Made by a program: the position numbers and the translations under genes | DNA from: Limonium bicolor | Lineage: Eukaryota; Streptophyta; Magnoliopsida; Caryophyllales; Plumbaginaceae | Direction: 5' to 3' | DNA: 64,000 nucleotides | Assembly: GCA_023374045.1 (NCBI GenBank) | Contig: CM041779.1 | Location: 142,674,294-142,738,293 of the forward strand | Part shown: positions 12,901-24,900 of the stretch, piece after piece | Position numbering within the stretch: the stretch's first letter is position 1 | How the letters are laid out: every line of letters starts with the position of its first letter | The notes under the pieces: generated by a model | Databases searched by the model: none | The model's input: the letters and a program-made list of their open reading frames with translations, nothing else | What the model was told of the DNA's origin: nothing

Positions 12901-15900
12901 GCATATAACACTAAGATACCCATCCATGATAAGGTAAGCACATCTCATCCTTCATCTGAAACATTTATTCCATCATTAGATCTTGCTACCTATTTCACAG
13001 ACTCTAACCACCCTATAGTAGAATTCACTGAGGAACAAGAGCAGATCGCCTTACTCTATGAGAAAATCCATGTTTTGAAAAGTCATATAGCATCACACCG
13101 GCTGAAACTTCAAGAGTATGCTTTCACCATCAAAGATATATAGGAGTTACGAGATTTTAAGACCATCATTGAGATGCTTGATTCTCAAGCAGTAAAAGAA
13201 ACCTGATTACCTCCATTTAAACCAATTACCTTTGTTCAGGAAGTTTCAGTAGTTGAAATGCTTGAGTGGTCAAAGAAAAAAAAATGCTTGAATCCAAAGC
13301 TTTGAAAATGAGATAGAATCCCTCAACTCTACTCTACTCTTAAACAGAGAGGGACTCTCTTAGTTCTATGTCCACTCCCTCTTGGTTACACAGCTAAACA
13401 AAGTCAATCTCTTTGAAATTTCCTCTAAGCCCAATAATCTTTCATGTCGTAAACTTCAACGATAATTTTTTTTTACGAATGAGTTTAGATGACAAAAGAA
13501 ATATGTTCATTTGCCCCCATGAAAATCTGTGGTTACTATGGATATGACGGTCACACTAACTACTCTTGCAGCAAACTAAGCCGTGACTTGTCATTAAATA
13601 TTCCCGCATTTAAGCTATTGTTAAAACTCATAATCTTTTTCATTCTTCATCTTCATAAAAAAGGGACCCAAGTATATATGGGTTCCTAAAACTAACTAGT
13701 AATTCTCTTGCAGACAAAGAGGTTTACGAACAATGACTCTTAGTTCCTAGATAGCAGAAGTTCACGACACATGACAGGCAATCCGGATAAGTGCACGACT
13801 CTCTCTGTGCATCAAGGGGGAAGGTCACCTTTGGAGACAATGAACATGGTGGAATAATCGGAATAGGATTCGTCAGTAATCCTTCTCTTTTTAAGATTGA
13901 TAATGTTAATTTAGTTATGGGAGTTTCGGTATGGTTTGTCTCGCATGAACTTCTAAAAATTCTTAACAATCATGGCCATATCCTCGAATATGAAGAATGA
14001 GCTTTCTTCTATAATGCCATCAAGGAGTGAGTCACGAAGCTGTTGAATGTGATCATTGGCTGAGTGCCGAGATATTGAGGTTCATTCTGGATCAGTTGAA
14101 AATTATTTTGGGATTGTACTGGCAGGGCTTGATACACATTAGAGTAAAGAACTAATTGACCAACGTTAGAGTTGTCATTTCTCTTTTAGACATTGCTTTT
14201 ATACTTGCTGATGGATAGCAGGTATGATCCTAGATCAGTCAGAGTCCACTTGTCTAGGCTTTTAATGCTTTGGTGGAGATAACGCTTTCTGACTATTCTT
14301 CACTGAGGTTGTCCAGGAACTTGTTGCATATATTCTCATAAAATTATCCAATGTGAAGTTCCTCCATAATAGAGGTAAGTTCTATGAACCTTATGAGCAT
14401 GTATCTAGAGTCTCATCGGGTTTTCCGACAAAGTTCTCATAATCCATCTTTTGTTCTTGAACTTTGCTCTTCTCAATTCAGTGTTTCCTTCATGGACAAC
14501 ATGAAGATGGTTCCAGATATCTTTGACAACTTTCATCTGGTACACTTGTCTTGTGGCGAAGATAGACTGGTGTAAATTGCGCGAACAACTTTGAATTCTA
14601 GAAATAGAAGAAATTAGTTTGAAGTTAGTTTTACCGTGTTTAGAAAGTTAGAATCAGCTGAGAGAGCAAGTGCATTTAGTTCTTCACAGGTTGAATTGAT
14701 ATAATTCTAAAGAGTTAGGTGTAGGAGTTAGACGGAGTCATTCTGTCTAACCCCAAGCGTAAGAGACTGGGTTATAATTTACAATGGATTATCAATAAAG
14801 GTTTTCTATTCTTGTAAACTTTGTCGTAAGGCTTCCACATTTACTCATTCACTCCAAAGCAAGTACGTTTGTCTCTAACAACTCAGACTAACACGATCAA
14901 CACTTTGATCCATTATAGTATCATTGGTTTTCTGGGCATTGTACCCACGGAGAACACCAATTACCGAAAGAATTGAACTTATTGCATGTCACAACCTGAT
15001 AGTTGCCATTCATATATACATATACTTATATATTCTTCATAAGATTCTCCTCCAATATATATACATATAAGTTATTCAGTTAACTAAATTTTATTTAAGT
15101 TCACTTTTTAGGTTTTAAAAAATAACTCGGTTAACTGAAAAACCGATATTTTATTCGGTTAACTGAAAAACCGATATTTTTCAAAAAAGTTAAATTTGAA
15201 ATTTTAAAAAATAAAAAATTCCAAAATTTCCTAAACAAACTTTGGTTAACAAAAATATTCGGTTCGCTTATTTGGTAAAAAAAATTCAGTTTTTGGCTAT
15301 TAGGTGAAAACATTAAAAATCGACTTTTATGTAGAAATTGAAACTTCTATTACTTGACAAATCACAAAACATGGAGACATACCAGAGCTTGAGTTTTTCT
15401 AATGCACAAGTCACATTCTAATTTCCAATGGCAGATGTCAGGATAATTAGTGATGGAAAACATACCTAGCTATCTCTTCTCCAAGAAAGCTGGATGCTGC
15501 CAAAATCACCAAGGGCATTCCTTCATCCAGTGCGTCATCAATAAATCTGGGCATGATAGTATCATGGTTTGTTTACATAAATACCAAGAAAAACAAAACT
15601 TGCAGCAGCCATCATAGCCAGACAATTTGAATTACAATTTCAAGCCAACAACTACAAAAACATCGAATGATTCAATGTACCTAGTCCCTTCCCTGAACTA
15701 AATCCTATAAATTAGGTTCCAAGATGTTACTTACTTTTCAACTCCATATCTCAAAGGTAGATCCTTTGACAACAGAATCTCATCCATAGCCTTTTTCTGC
15801 AACATGAATTAGGTTAGTAAGTCACGATAACAGGTTGCATCAAATCATTGAATTACCTAGTTTCATGTAATACAAAGTACACAAACCATAATAATCCATT

Positions 15901-18900
15901 TAAATCTGAAACAGAAGTACAAAGCAACAAGGGAAACAGTAGTTCCTCACACAAGACTTGAGGGAAACAATAATCTAATCAAATTGGCCACAAGAAGAAG
16001 AACCCAGCAAGCAGCTGCCAACTTTTGGTCAAAAACCCTAGTTGACAAAAACCCTTCTGTAAACAGGATGAATGTACAGAAGCTAGTCGTCCTAAAATTC
16101 TGAAGATCCCAGAACAGGAAAGAAATCATTCTACAAATTCAAATTTCTGCACGGGAATATTTATCCAACCCCATAATCCAAGTACACTGGCTCATAATTA
16201 AATCAAATCATAACCAAAAATATCATTGAGGACAAATGGTTGTAATCAAGATAATTAAATACAAAGAGCTTACAATAAAAATAACTTAAAATACTTGATG
16301 GCCTGAGCACCTATAAAGTCCACATAATAGTTGCATGATCCCTTAGACATGTCCATCCATCTGTCTGTTACTTCCCTTTTCTTCTGAGTGCTCAGAAGCA
16401 AACGGAAACTTTTGTACCAGTGTTAATTGAGTAAGGTCTGGCCCTCTCAGAATGTCACCTCAAAAACTCGCAATAGTCAGCATGGATATCATGACGATGA
16501 TGAGTATCCCCACTTCCTCCCCTTGACTGAGCATCATTCAGAACATTGTTCTACAAGTCAACGCAAAACAGGCTGAGAATGACAGTAGCCCATCAGTTGG
16601 AAATAATCCTTAGGAAGAGGAGCTTGCAAGAAATCATAATGATAAATTCAAAATTTTTCATTGGGTTGAAAAGATTCTCAAGCAGCTTATGATTGGTTGA
16701 TAGAGATTGAAGATCTGCTAGAGAGTTGAGATGCTCAGACTACTTACTTTCATGCACAGGGAACAAGCCAAAAGATGGTGGAAGGTGTCACACAGTAATT
16801 GATCGCTATGACATAGCTCAACCTTAGCCAAGGTAGATCAACCCTCCAACTCTCCAATTCACTCACCACAAGAACACCAAACAATCCGAACAAACAAGAG
16901 GGACTCAAATGCAATACCGCCCACAGTTTGACTAGCCAACCATCCACGAGAACCCTTTCAACCACTCAACTTCAAGAGTAGGTCCGGAGCTAGACAACTC
17001 GTGCGACTTGGGCCTTGATAGATCTTTGGAGCCCTACACCCTTTCGCCAATAAACAAGGAACAACGAGGGAATCGGAACTATTCTTGTCTTGTCCTCGGA
17101 CTCTAGCAAATGTGGAGTTTTTAACCTCGAACTCTCTCTTATTTCGAACTCACTTATGGGTTTAGAGATCAGGAACGCAATGTTCTACCTTTCTCCTAAC
17201 ACTCAAGTAAGATCAAGGAGTAAAAGAGGGACCTTTGATCTTTGTCTTTGTGTGGGAACGGAAGTATTCTCTCTGTGGTTTGTGTAGGAGTTCATTGGAC
17301 GGTTTGTTCATTCCCTTCCTGACCTCTCTCGTCTCTTATTTATAAGGGGAGGGATTCAATCAGAATCATAATAACCAAGGAGATAATCGGCAGCCTCATA
17401 TCCTTAAAGCTAAAGGCACTTTTATCTTTTTCCTTGATAAGTACGGCTCTAATCTTGGGAGACTATGGCTGCTTATCTCTTAACCAACTTCCTACAATTG
17501 TTTCGCCTCCATCCCTTTTCACCTAGGGGTAATTCGGCCACAATATTTTACCGACACAATACTCCTCTTTTATCTTTAAGGGCACATAAAATCATAACCG
17601 TATTTGGTTTTAGAATTCACCCTTTATCCATATTGGTATTCACCACAAAAAGGAGATAATAACTCAACTTTCTAGTATTATCGTCACTTAATAACCCAAA
17701 CCCACCGTTATCTCTACGCTGGCGAGATCATTAGGTGATAAAGTGTCTAGGTTCACTTTAACCGATTTCCTAAAAACAAGGAAAGGAATTTAACATTCCT
17801 CCTTTTAATTCTTCGCCACGCACCAGATAACCGGCAGTTTAGATTACTCCCATAATGTCCCGAAATCATCCCTTAAAGGTATTGGTCTCAAGGTATTTGC
17901 AAAGTTTCCCGCAGTAACTTTCACATACAATAACAAACCCCGGTAAAAACCCTAATTTTTACCAAAGCCATAACCAACGTGCAACCGCCAAAATAACCAT
18001 CAAAGGACATTCTATTATCTTTAAGAGATAATCATGGAAGAGATTAGAATCAAAATCGGCACAAGAATCAAACTCAAATGCATTTCCGAGCAATCCCTAG
18101 AAATTAGGGTTTTGGGTGCCACTGCACCTGCGCCCGTGTCCCATGCCTTGTCACTACCTAGGTGCCCGACGCCCGCAACGTGCCCTAGTGCGCCCAACGC
18201 ACTTGTCATGCCCGCACCTTTGTCATCGTGACAACCAGCAGTGTGACCTTGACAACACCCTTAACAAGCTCGCAGACCATGTCGAGGCTCAACATGGCAT
18301 CACCCAGCGCGCCCTCAACATGTTCCAGTCATGTCAAACCCCAGTCTAATAAGACCAGTTTCACCCACTTGCATTTAAGGTGAGCCTAGCTCACAACCAA
18401 GTCACTAAGACTCGCGCACTTAACCTCGTCAGGTTACCTCTACGCTATTGACAACATGCCAGGGACTCTAACCCATCACTTGTTGTTAGAAATATTGTGG
18501 GGGGAGGAATAGACCCAACAGAGGGAATTATATAAAATACCCATATAGATTAGCAAGACCCAATAACCCATGAGGTTTCATCCTAAAACCAATTGGCATT
18601 AGGTGGAGTAGCCCATAGACTATATGAACTACTTACTAGTTATATGAGTATTTTATATAATTCCCTTCGTGAGACCGGCAAAAGTGGATGATGCAGGCCA
18701 GCTACTTCACCCATGGATCCCAATCATAAGCTAGGAGATGCTCAAGATGAACCCAAAATTGATGCAGGAATGTATCAACGTCTCTGCGGGAAACTGATAT
18801 ACCTTTCTCATACTCGACCTGACATTGCGTATGCTGTAAGTGTTCTTAGTCAGTTTATGCACGACCCTAGGAAAACTCACCTTGAAGCCGCATATAGGGT

Positions 18901-21900
18901 TTTGCACTATCTTAAAGGAGCACCAGGACAAGGAATACTTTTTTAAAAAGGGGAACCCATTGACAGTCCAATGTTTCACTGATGCTGACTATGGTGGTTC
19001 CCTTGTTGATCGGCGATCCACTACTGGATATTGTGTGTTTCTAGGCGGTAATCTAGTGACATGGAGGAGCAAAAAGCAGAACGTGGTTGCAAGGTCATCT
19101 GCTGAATCGGAATTGAGAGCACTTGCTCATGGTCTATGCGAACTCTTATGGGTCCGTACCATTCTCACAGATTTGCGAATCAAATGGACATGCCCTTTGG
19201 AGTTGAGATGTGACAACAAATCTGCAATAAGCATAACTCACAATCCAGTTCAACATGATAAGACCAAGCACATTGAGATTGATCGGTTCTTCATCAAAGA
19301 AAAGGTGGAGGGAGGTCTGATCAACCTAAACTACATTCCTTCTGAAGACCAAGTTGCTGATGTGTTCACAAAACCTCTACATAGTCCTAGGTTCCATAGA
19401 CTTATCTCCAGGTTGGGAATGCAAGATATCTACAAACCCAACTTGAGGGGGGTGTTGTTAGACCTACTTAACTATGTAATGGGCCTTGGGCCTTATTCTT
19501 TTATCCTTTTTCCTGTACATACTTAATAAGGATATACTTGTAAATTAGGCTAGTTAGCTTATTCTTTAAGCCACCTGTGAGACGTGGTTCATCCCATCAT
19601 CCCACATCGTGAGTGAGCAAACAAAGGGGCACTTCCTTTGTTATAAAAGGAAGTGCTCACCTCACTTCTAATCTCATCCCAACAATTAGTAATTCTTCTG
19701 AATGCTAAATTGTAATCTCTTCTCTCTATATCTCTTAAAGTATAAATAAGAGAGTTCTGGTAGTGTCCGAGGAAGTAGGCAATATTGGCTGAACCTCGTA
19801 AAATTCCGGTGTCCCTTTTATAGCTTTATTTAGCAGCTTTTGGTGGGTAATTTTGTAGTGCTTTATTGTGCTAAGAAATTACAGTCAGGAAGTTCTGTCT
19901 AAGGAAGTGGTTCTTAAGCGGGACCATTGTGACCCTACCACGACCTGGGAATTTTCCTGTACGAAGTGATTTTCTAGTACAATAATTTACTCTCTTACCC
20001 AGTCGCTTCCGCAACAAGTGGTATCAGAGCCAAGGTTCTGTCTTAGTATGCTCTGTGGTTGCAGCTAGGCTGATCTTCCACATCAGAAAAGTGTTCCTTT
20101 GTTCAGTTGATACGTTGTAGCGCTGCTAGATGAAAATTGGAGAAAAAATGGAGGATGCCAAATTAAAGACCCCGGAGACAACGTCATCAACTTCCTCGTC
20201 ATCGATTTGGACAAGAAGGGTGATGACTAATGCTAAGTTTTCGGTGGAGACATTTGATGGTACGGGCCATTTTGGCATGTGGCAATGCGAAGTCCAAGAC
20301 GCTCTCTTTCAGCAAGGTCTTGACATCGCCATTGAAGAGACAAGACCGGAAGACATTCAAGAGAAGGAATGGGAGGCCATGAATCGAGCAGCTTGTGGTA
20401 CAATTCGCTCCTGCCTGTCGAGAGAACAAAAATATGCGTTCTCTAAAGAAAAATCTGCATGGAAATTGTGGAGGGCATTGGAGGAAAAATTCATGAAGAA
20501 GAGCAGTCAGAATAAGCTTTTTATGAAGAAAAGGTTATTCCGCTTTTCGTATGTTTCGGGGACCACAATGAATAACCACATCACCAGTTTCAATCAACTA
20601 GTAGCTGATTTGGTAAACCTGGATGTGACATTCAAGGATGAAGACTTGGCCTTAATGTTGCTGGGATCTCTTCCTGATGAGTATGAGTTTCTGGAAACAA
20701 CTCTACTTCATGGGAAGGACGATATCTCTTTGAAGGATGTCACTGCAGCACTGTACAGCCATGAATTGAGAAGAAAAGAAAAGAGGGCTGGTACTGATGA
20801 AGCAGCAGAAGCATTAGTGATGAGAGATCATTCTTCTGCTCAGAGAAAGGGGAAGAAAGGATGGTCAAAACCGAAAGCCAAGCTTGGCAAAGATGAATGC
20901 GCCCTTTGTCGAGAAAAGGGACATTGGAAGAAGGATTGTCCAAAACAGAAGAAAGGCAAGGCTGTTCAAGACGCATGTGTAGCTGAATACGACAGTGAAG
21001 GATCAGGACTATCATTGGTGGCATCGACTTCAAAAATTAACCAAGATGAGTGGATTTTGGATTCAGGAGCAACCTACCATATGTCACCCATTCGAGATTG
21101 GTTCTTTGATTACAAAGAACTAAAGGGTGGAACCGTTTTGATGGGAGACAATAGCCCATGCAAAACAATTGGTATAGGCTCAATCAAGTTGAAGAACCAT
21201 GAAGGATCAACCAGAGTTTTAAGAGAAGTTCGGCATGTTCCAAGCTTAACCAAAAATCTTATTTCTCTGGGACAATTGGAGTCGAAAGGATTCTCATGGG
21301 CCGCTAAAGATGGGGTTCTAAAGGTCGTTTCTGGACCACTGACGGTGATAAAAGGCACCAGAAGGAGCAATCTGTATTACTATGAGGGGAGTATAGTAGT
21401 AGGAACAGCAGCAGTTGTGTTGGCTCCCAAGGAGAACGGTGACTCTCAGTTGTGGCACATGAGACTGGGGCATGCCGGAGAGAAATCCTTACAGATTCTT
21501 GCAAAGCAGGGATTGCTGAAAGGCATGAAGGCTTGCAAGTTAAACTTTTGTGAGCATTGCGTTCTCGGGAAGCAAAAGAGGTTGAAGTTTGGCACTGCCA
21601 TCCATAATACGAAGGGTATTTTGGATTATGTCCATTCTGACGTTTGGGGACCCGCCAAGACACCTTCCTTGGGTGGGAACCGCTACTATGTGACCTTCGT
21701 GGATGATTTTTCTCGAAGAGTTTGGGTGTATGCCATGAAGACTAAGGATGAAGTGATGGGGATCTTCCTAACATGGAAGAAGACAGTCGAGACGCAAACA
21801 GATCGAAGGATCAAGTATCTCCGGACAGATAATGGGGGAGAGTACAAGAGTGATCCATTCTTGAAGGTTTGCAAAGACGCGGGAATTGTCCGACACTTCA

Positions 21901-24900
21901 CAGTCAGGGAAACACCGCAGCAGAATGGAGTGGCAGAGCGAATGAACCGAACATTGCTGGAGAAGGTTCGGTGCATGTTGTCAAATGCTGGGTTGGGCAG
22001 ACAATTTTGGGCTGAGACGGTAACATATTGCAGCCATATTGTGAACCGGTTACCGTCATCGGCTATTGGTGGAAAGACACCGCTTGAGGTATGGTCTGGA
22101 AAATCAGCTACTGATTATAGTTCTTTGCGAGTGTTTGGTTATGTGGCTTACTACCATGTGAAGGAATCAAAACTAGACCCAAGGGCAAAGAAGGCTCTAT
22201 TTATGGGGATTGCGTCTGGGGTAAAGGGATACCGGTTGTGGTGTCTAGAAGCAAAGAAGACAATCATTAGAAGAGATGTTACCTTTGATGAATCTGCGTT
22301 GTGGCAGAAGGTGACAGTAGACTCCATCCAGACAGAAAGAACTCAGAAGCAGCTGGAGAAAGCACCAAAGCAGGTGGAGTTCGAGAAGGAGATATTTGTA
22401 AACCCATTGGTTGGAGATGATAGTGACTCTCAAGGAATAGATGAGTCAAATGAGGAAGCTCCAACAGCAGAATCAGATCCGATTGCAGAAGGAAGACCTA
22501 GAAGAGAGATCCGCAAACCTGCTCGTTATGCGGATATGGTGGCTTATGCACTTCCAGTTGTAGATGAAGGGGTACCACCTACTTTCCGAGAAGCAAATCA
22601 AAACTCGGAAAGTAAGGAGTGGAAAGGTGCCATGGAAGAAGAAATGAATTCTCTTCACAAGAACAACACGTGGAAGTTGGCACAACTACCAAAGGGCAAG
22701 AAGGCAATTGGTTGCAAGTGGGTGTTTGCAAAGAAAGAAGGAACTTCAGGTGAAAACAGTGTCCGCTACAAGGCCAGGTTGGTGGCCAAATGGTACGCAC
22801 AGAAGGAGGGAATTGATTACCATGAGGTATTTTCTCCAGTAGTGAAACATTCCTCCATCAGAATTCTGTTGGCGTTAGTAGCTGAGCTGAATTTGGAATT
22901 AGCCCAACTTGATGTGAAGACCGCGTTCTTACATGGCGATCTGGAGGAAGAGATCTATATGACTCAACCAGAAGGATTTAAGGTTCGTGGTAAAGAAGAT
23001 TGGGTTTGTAGGTTGAACAAATCATTGTACGGGCTGAAGCAGTCTCCAAGGCAATGGTACAAACGATTTGATTTGTTTATGAAAGGGCAGAGGTACACAA
23101 GGAGCAAATATGACCATTGTGTATATTTGCGCAAGCTACATGATGGGTCTTACATCTACCTACTCTTGTACGTTGATGACATGCTAATTGCTTCAAAGAA
23201 TCAGTCAGAGATTGATAGATTGAAGGCTCAGTTAGCTCAAGAGTTTGAGATGAAAGACTTGGGAGAAGCCAAGAAGATTCTCGGGATGGAGATCAATAGG
23301 GACAGGAAGAATGGCAAGCTTTGTTTGTCTCAGAAGCAATATCTGAAGAAGGTGCTACAACGTTTTGGTATTAACGACAATACAAAACCTGTGAGTACCC
23401 CGCTTGCTCCTCATTTGAAGCTTAGTGCCCAATTATCTCCAAAGACTAAAGAAGATAGAGACCATATGGCTAGAGTCCCATATGCAGAAGCAGTTGGTAG
23501 CTTAATGTATGCCATGGTGTGTACAAGGCCCGACATTTCACAAGCAGTTGGAGTTGTGAGCAGATATATGCATGATCCTGGCAGAGATCATTGGCAAGCT
23601 GTGAAATGGATTTTACGATATATTCAAGGTACTGTGGATATTGGTCTGCTATTTGAGAAGGATGTTACAGGTGGTCCAAATGTGGTTGGATATTGTGATT
23701 CCGACTATGCTGGTGATATGGATAAGCGACGATCAACTACTGGTTACTTGTTTACTTTAGCCAAGGCACCAGTAAGTTGGAAATCTACCTTGCAGTCTAC
23801 AGTTGCTTTGTCTACGACTGAGGCGGAGTACATGGCTCTGACAGAGGCTGTGAAAGAAGGTATTTGGCTTCATGGGTTGCTTAAAGACTTGGGAGTTGGT
23901 CAGAGGCACATCACGGTGCACTGTGACAGTCAGAGTGCTATTCATTTAGCAAAGAATCAAGTCTATCATGCAAGGACGAAGCATATTGATGTTCGCTATC
24001 ACTTTGTGCGGGAGATACTCGAAGAAGGGGATATTCTTGTTCAGAAAATCCGGACGACTGAGAATCCTGCAGACATGATGACCAAGGTGGTGACCGCAGT
24101 CAAGTTCAAACATTGCTTGGACTTGACCAACATCCTACATATTAAAGTTGGCGCCTAAAGGCGCAATTGTAGACACTACCAAGTAGGTTTGTAAGAGAGT
24201 TTATTTTGGTTAGTGGGATAAACCAAGGTGGAGAATTGTGAGATGTGGTTCATCCCACCATCCCACATCGTGAGTGAGCAAACAAAGGGGCACTTCCTTT
24301 GTTATAAAAGGAAGTGCTCACCTCACTTCTAATCTCATCCCAACAATTAGTAATTCTTCTGAATGCTAAATTGTAATCTCTTCTCTCTATATCTCTTAAA
24401 GTATAAATAAGAGAGTTCTGGTAGTGTCCGAGGAAGTAGGCAATATTGGCTGAACCTCGTAAAATTCCGGTCCCTTTTATAGCTTTATTTAGCAGCTTTT
24501 GGTGGGTAATTTTGTAGTGCTTTATTGTGCTAAGAAATTACAGTCAGGAAGTTCTGTCTAAGGAAGTGGTTCTTAAGCGGGACCATTGTGACCCTACCAC
24601 GACCTGGGAATTTTCCTGTACGAAGTGATTTTCTAGTACAATAATTTACTCTCTTACCCAGTCGCTTCCGCAACACCACCTTTCCTTATAAATAAGGTTG
24701 TAATTCTTCTTGTTAATACACATCAATAAGAAGTATCTTCTAACTAACATGGTATCAGAGCCCAGGTTCAATCTTGGGTAATGCACCACTGTCTAATGGA
24801 TACCCGAATACAAACAGACTGTGTCACGATAAACCAAGAGATAGGATCGAGCCAGTACCGTAAAAATTGGACTGTGTCACGGAGAAGAGACCGGACCAGT

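Larger units (their letters stand above)
4946..15465 (-). other. Intron 7 of the HAD gene, about 10.5 kb, filled with retrotransposons
   Basis: The interval is bounded by the exon 7 donor (exon ends at 15,466, phase 2) and the exon 8 acceptor (exon starts at 4,945). It contains a copia RNase H remnant, an old copia LTR split by a complete chromovirus, a copia gag in both orientations and a second old LTR. About 5,600-6,300 and 14,910-15,465 show no recognisable gene. The inserted elements read on the opposite strand from the host gene. Confidence 0.85.
19576..24675 (+). mobile_element. Young full-length Ty1/copia element, target duplication CCACC
   Basis: The LTRs lie at 19,576-20,016 (441 bp) and 24,237-24,675 (439 bp), begin TGTGAGA and end GCAACA. 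CCACC flanks the element at 19,571-19,575 and 24,676-24,680. By my reading the LTRs differ by two substitutions and one 2-base indel. The internal gag-pol frame is open throughout. All hallmarks of a recent and possibly still competent insertion are present. It sits in an LTR of the older chimera, inside intron 5 of the HAD gene. Confidence 0.95.
19456..24749 (+). repeat. Short copia LTR (about 190 bp) split by the young copia element
   Basis: The left part is 19,456-19,575 (begins TGTTAGACC after a polypurine tract). The right part is 24,681-24,749 (ends TCTAACTAACA, followed at once by the PBS TGGTATCAGAGCCC). TGTTAG and CTAACA form the usual inverted LTR ends. The interruption carries the CCACC target duplication of the nested element. 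Confidence 0.75.

Noticed and set aside
15120..15190. CRISPR-like repeat with CGGTTAACTGAAAAACCG
   Set aside because: Only two adjacent copies without spacers, in a plant intron.
20018..20031. Possible tRNA gene fragments at TGGTATCAGAGC sites (also 6,681 and 24,750)
   Set aside because: These are retrotransposon primer-binding sites; no cloverleaf surrounds them.
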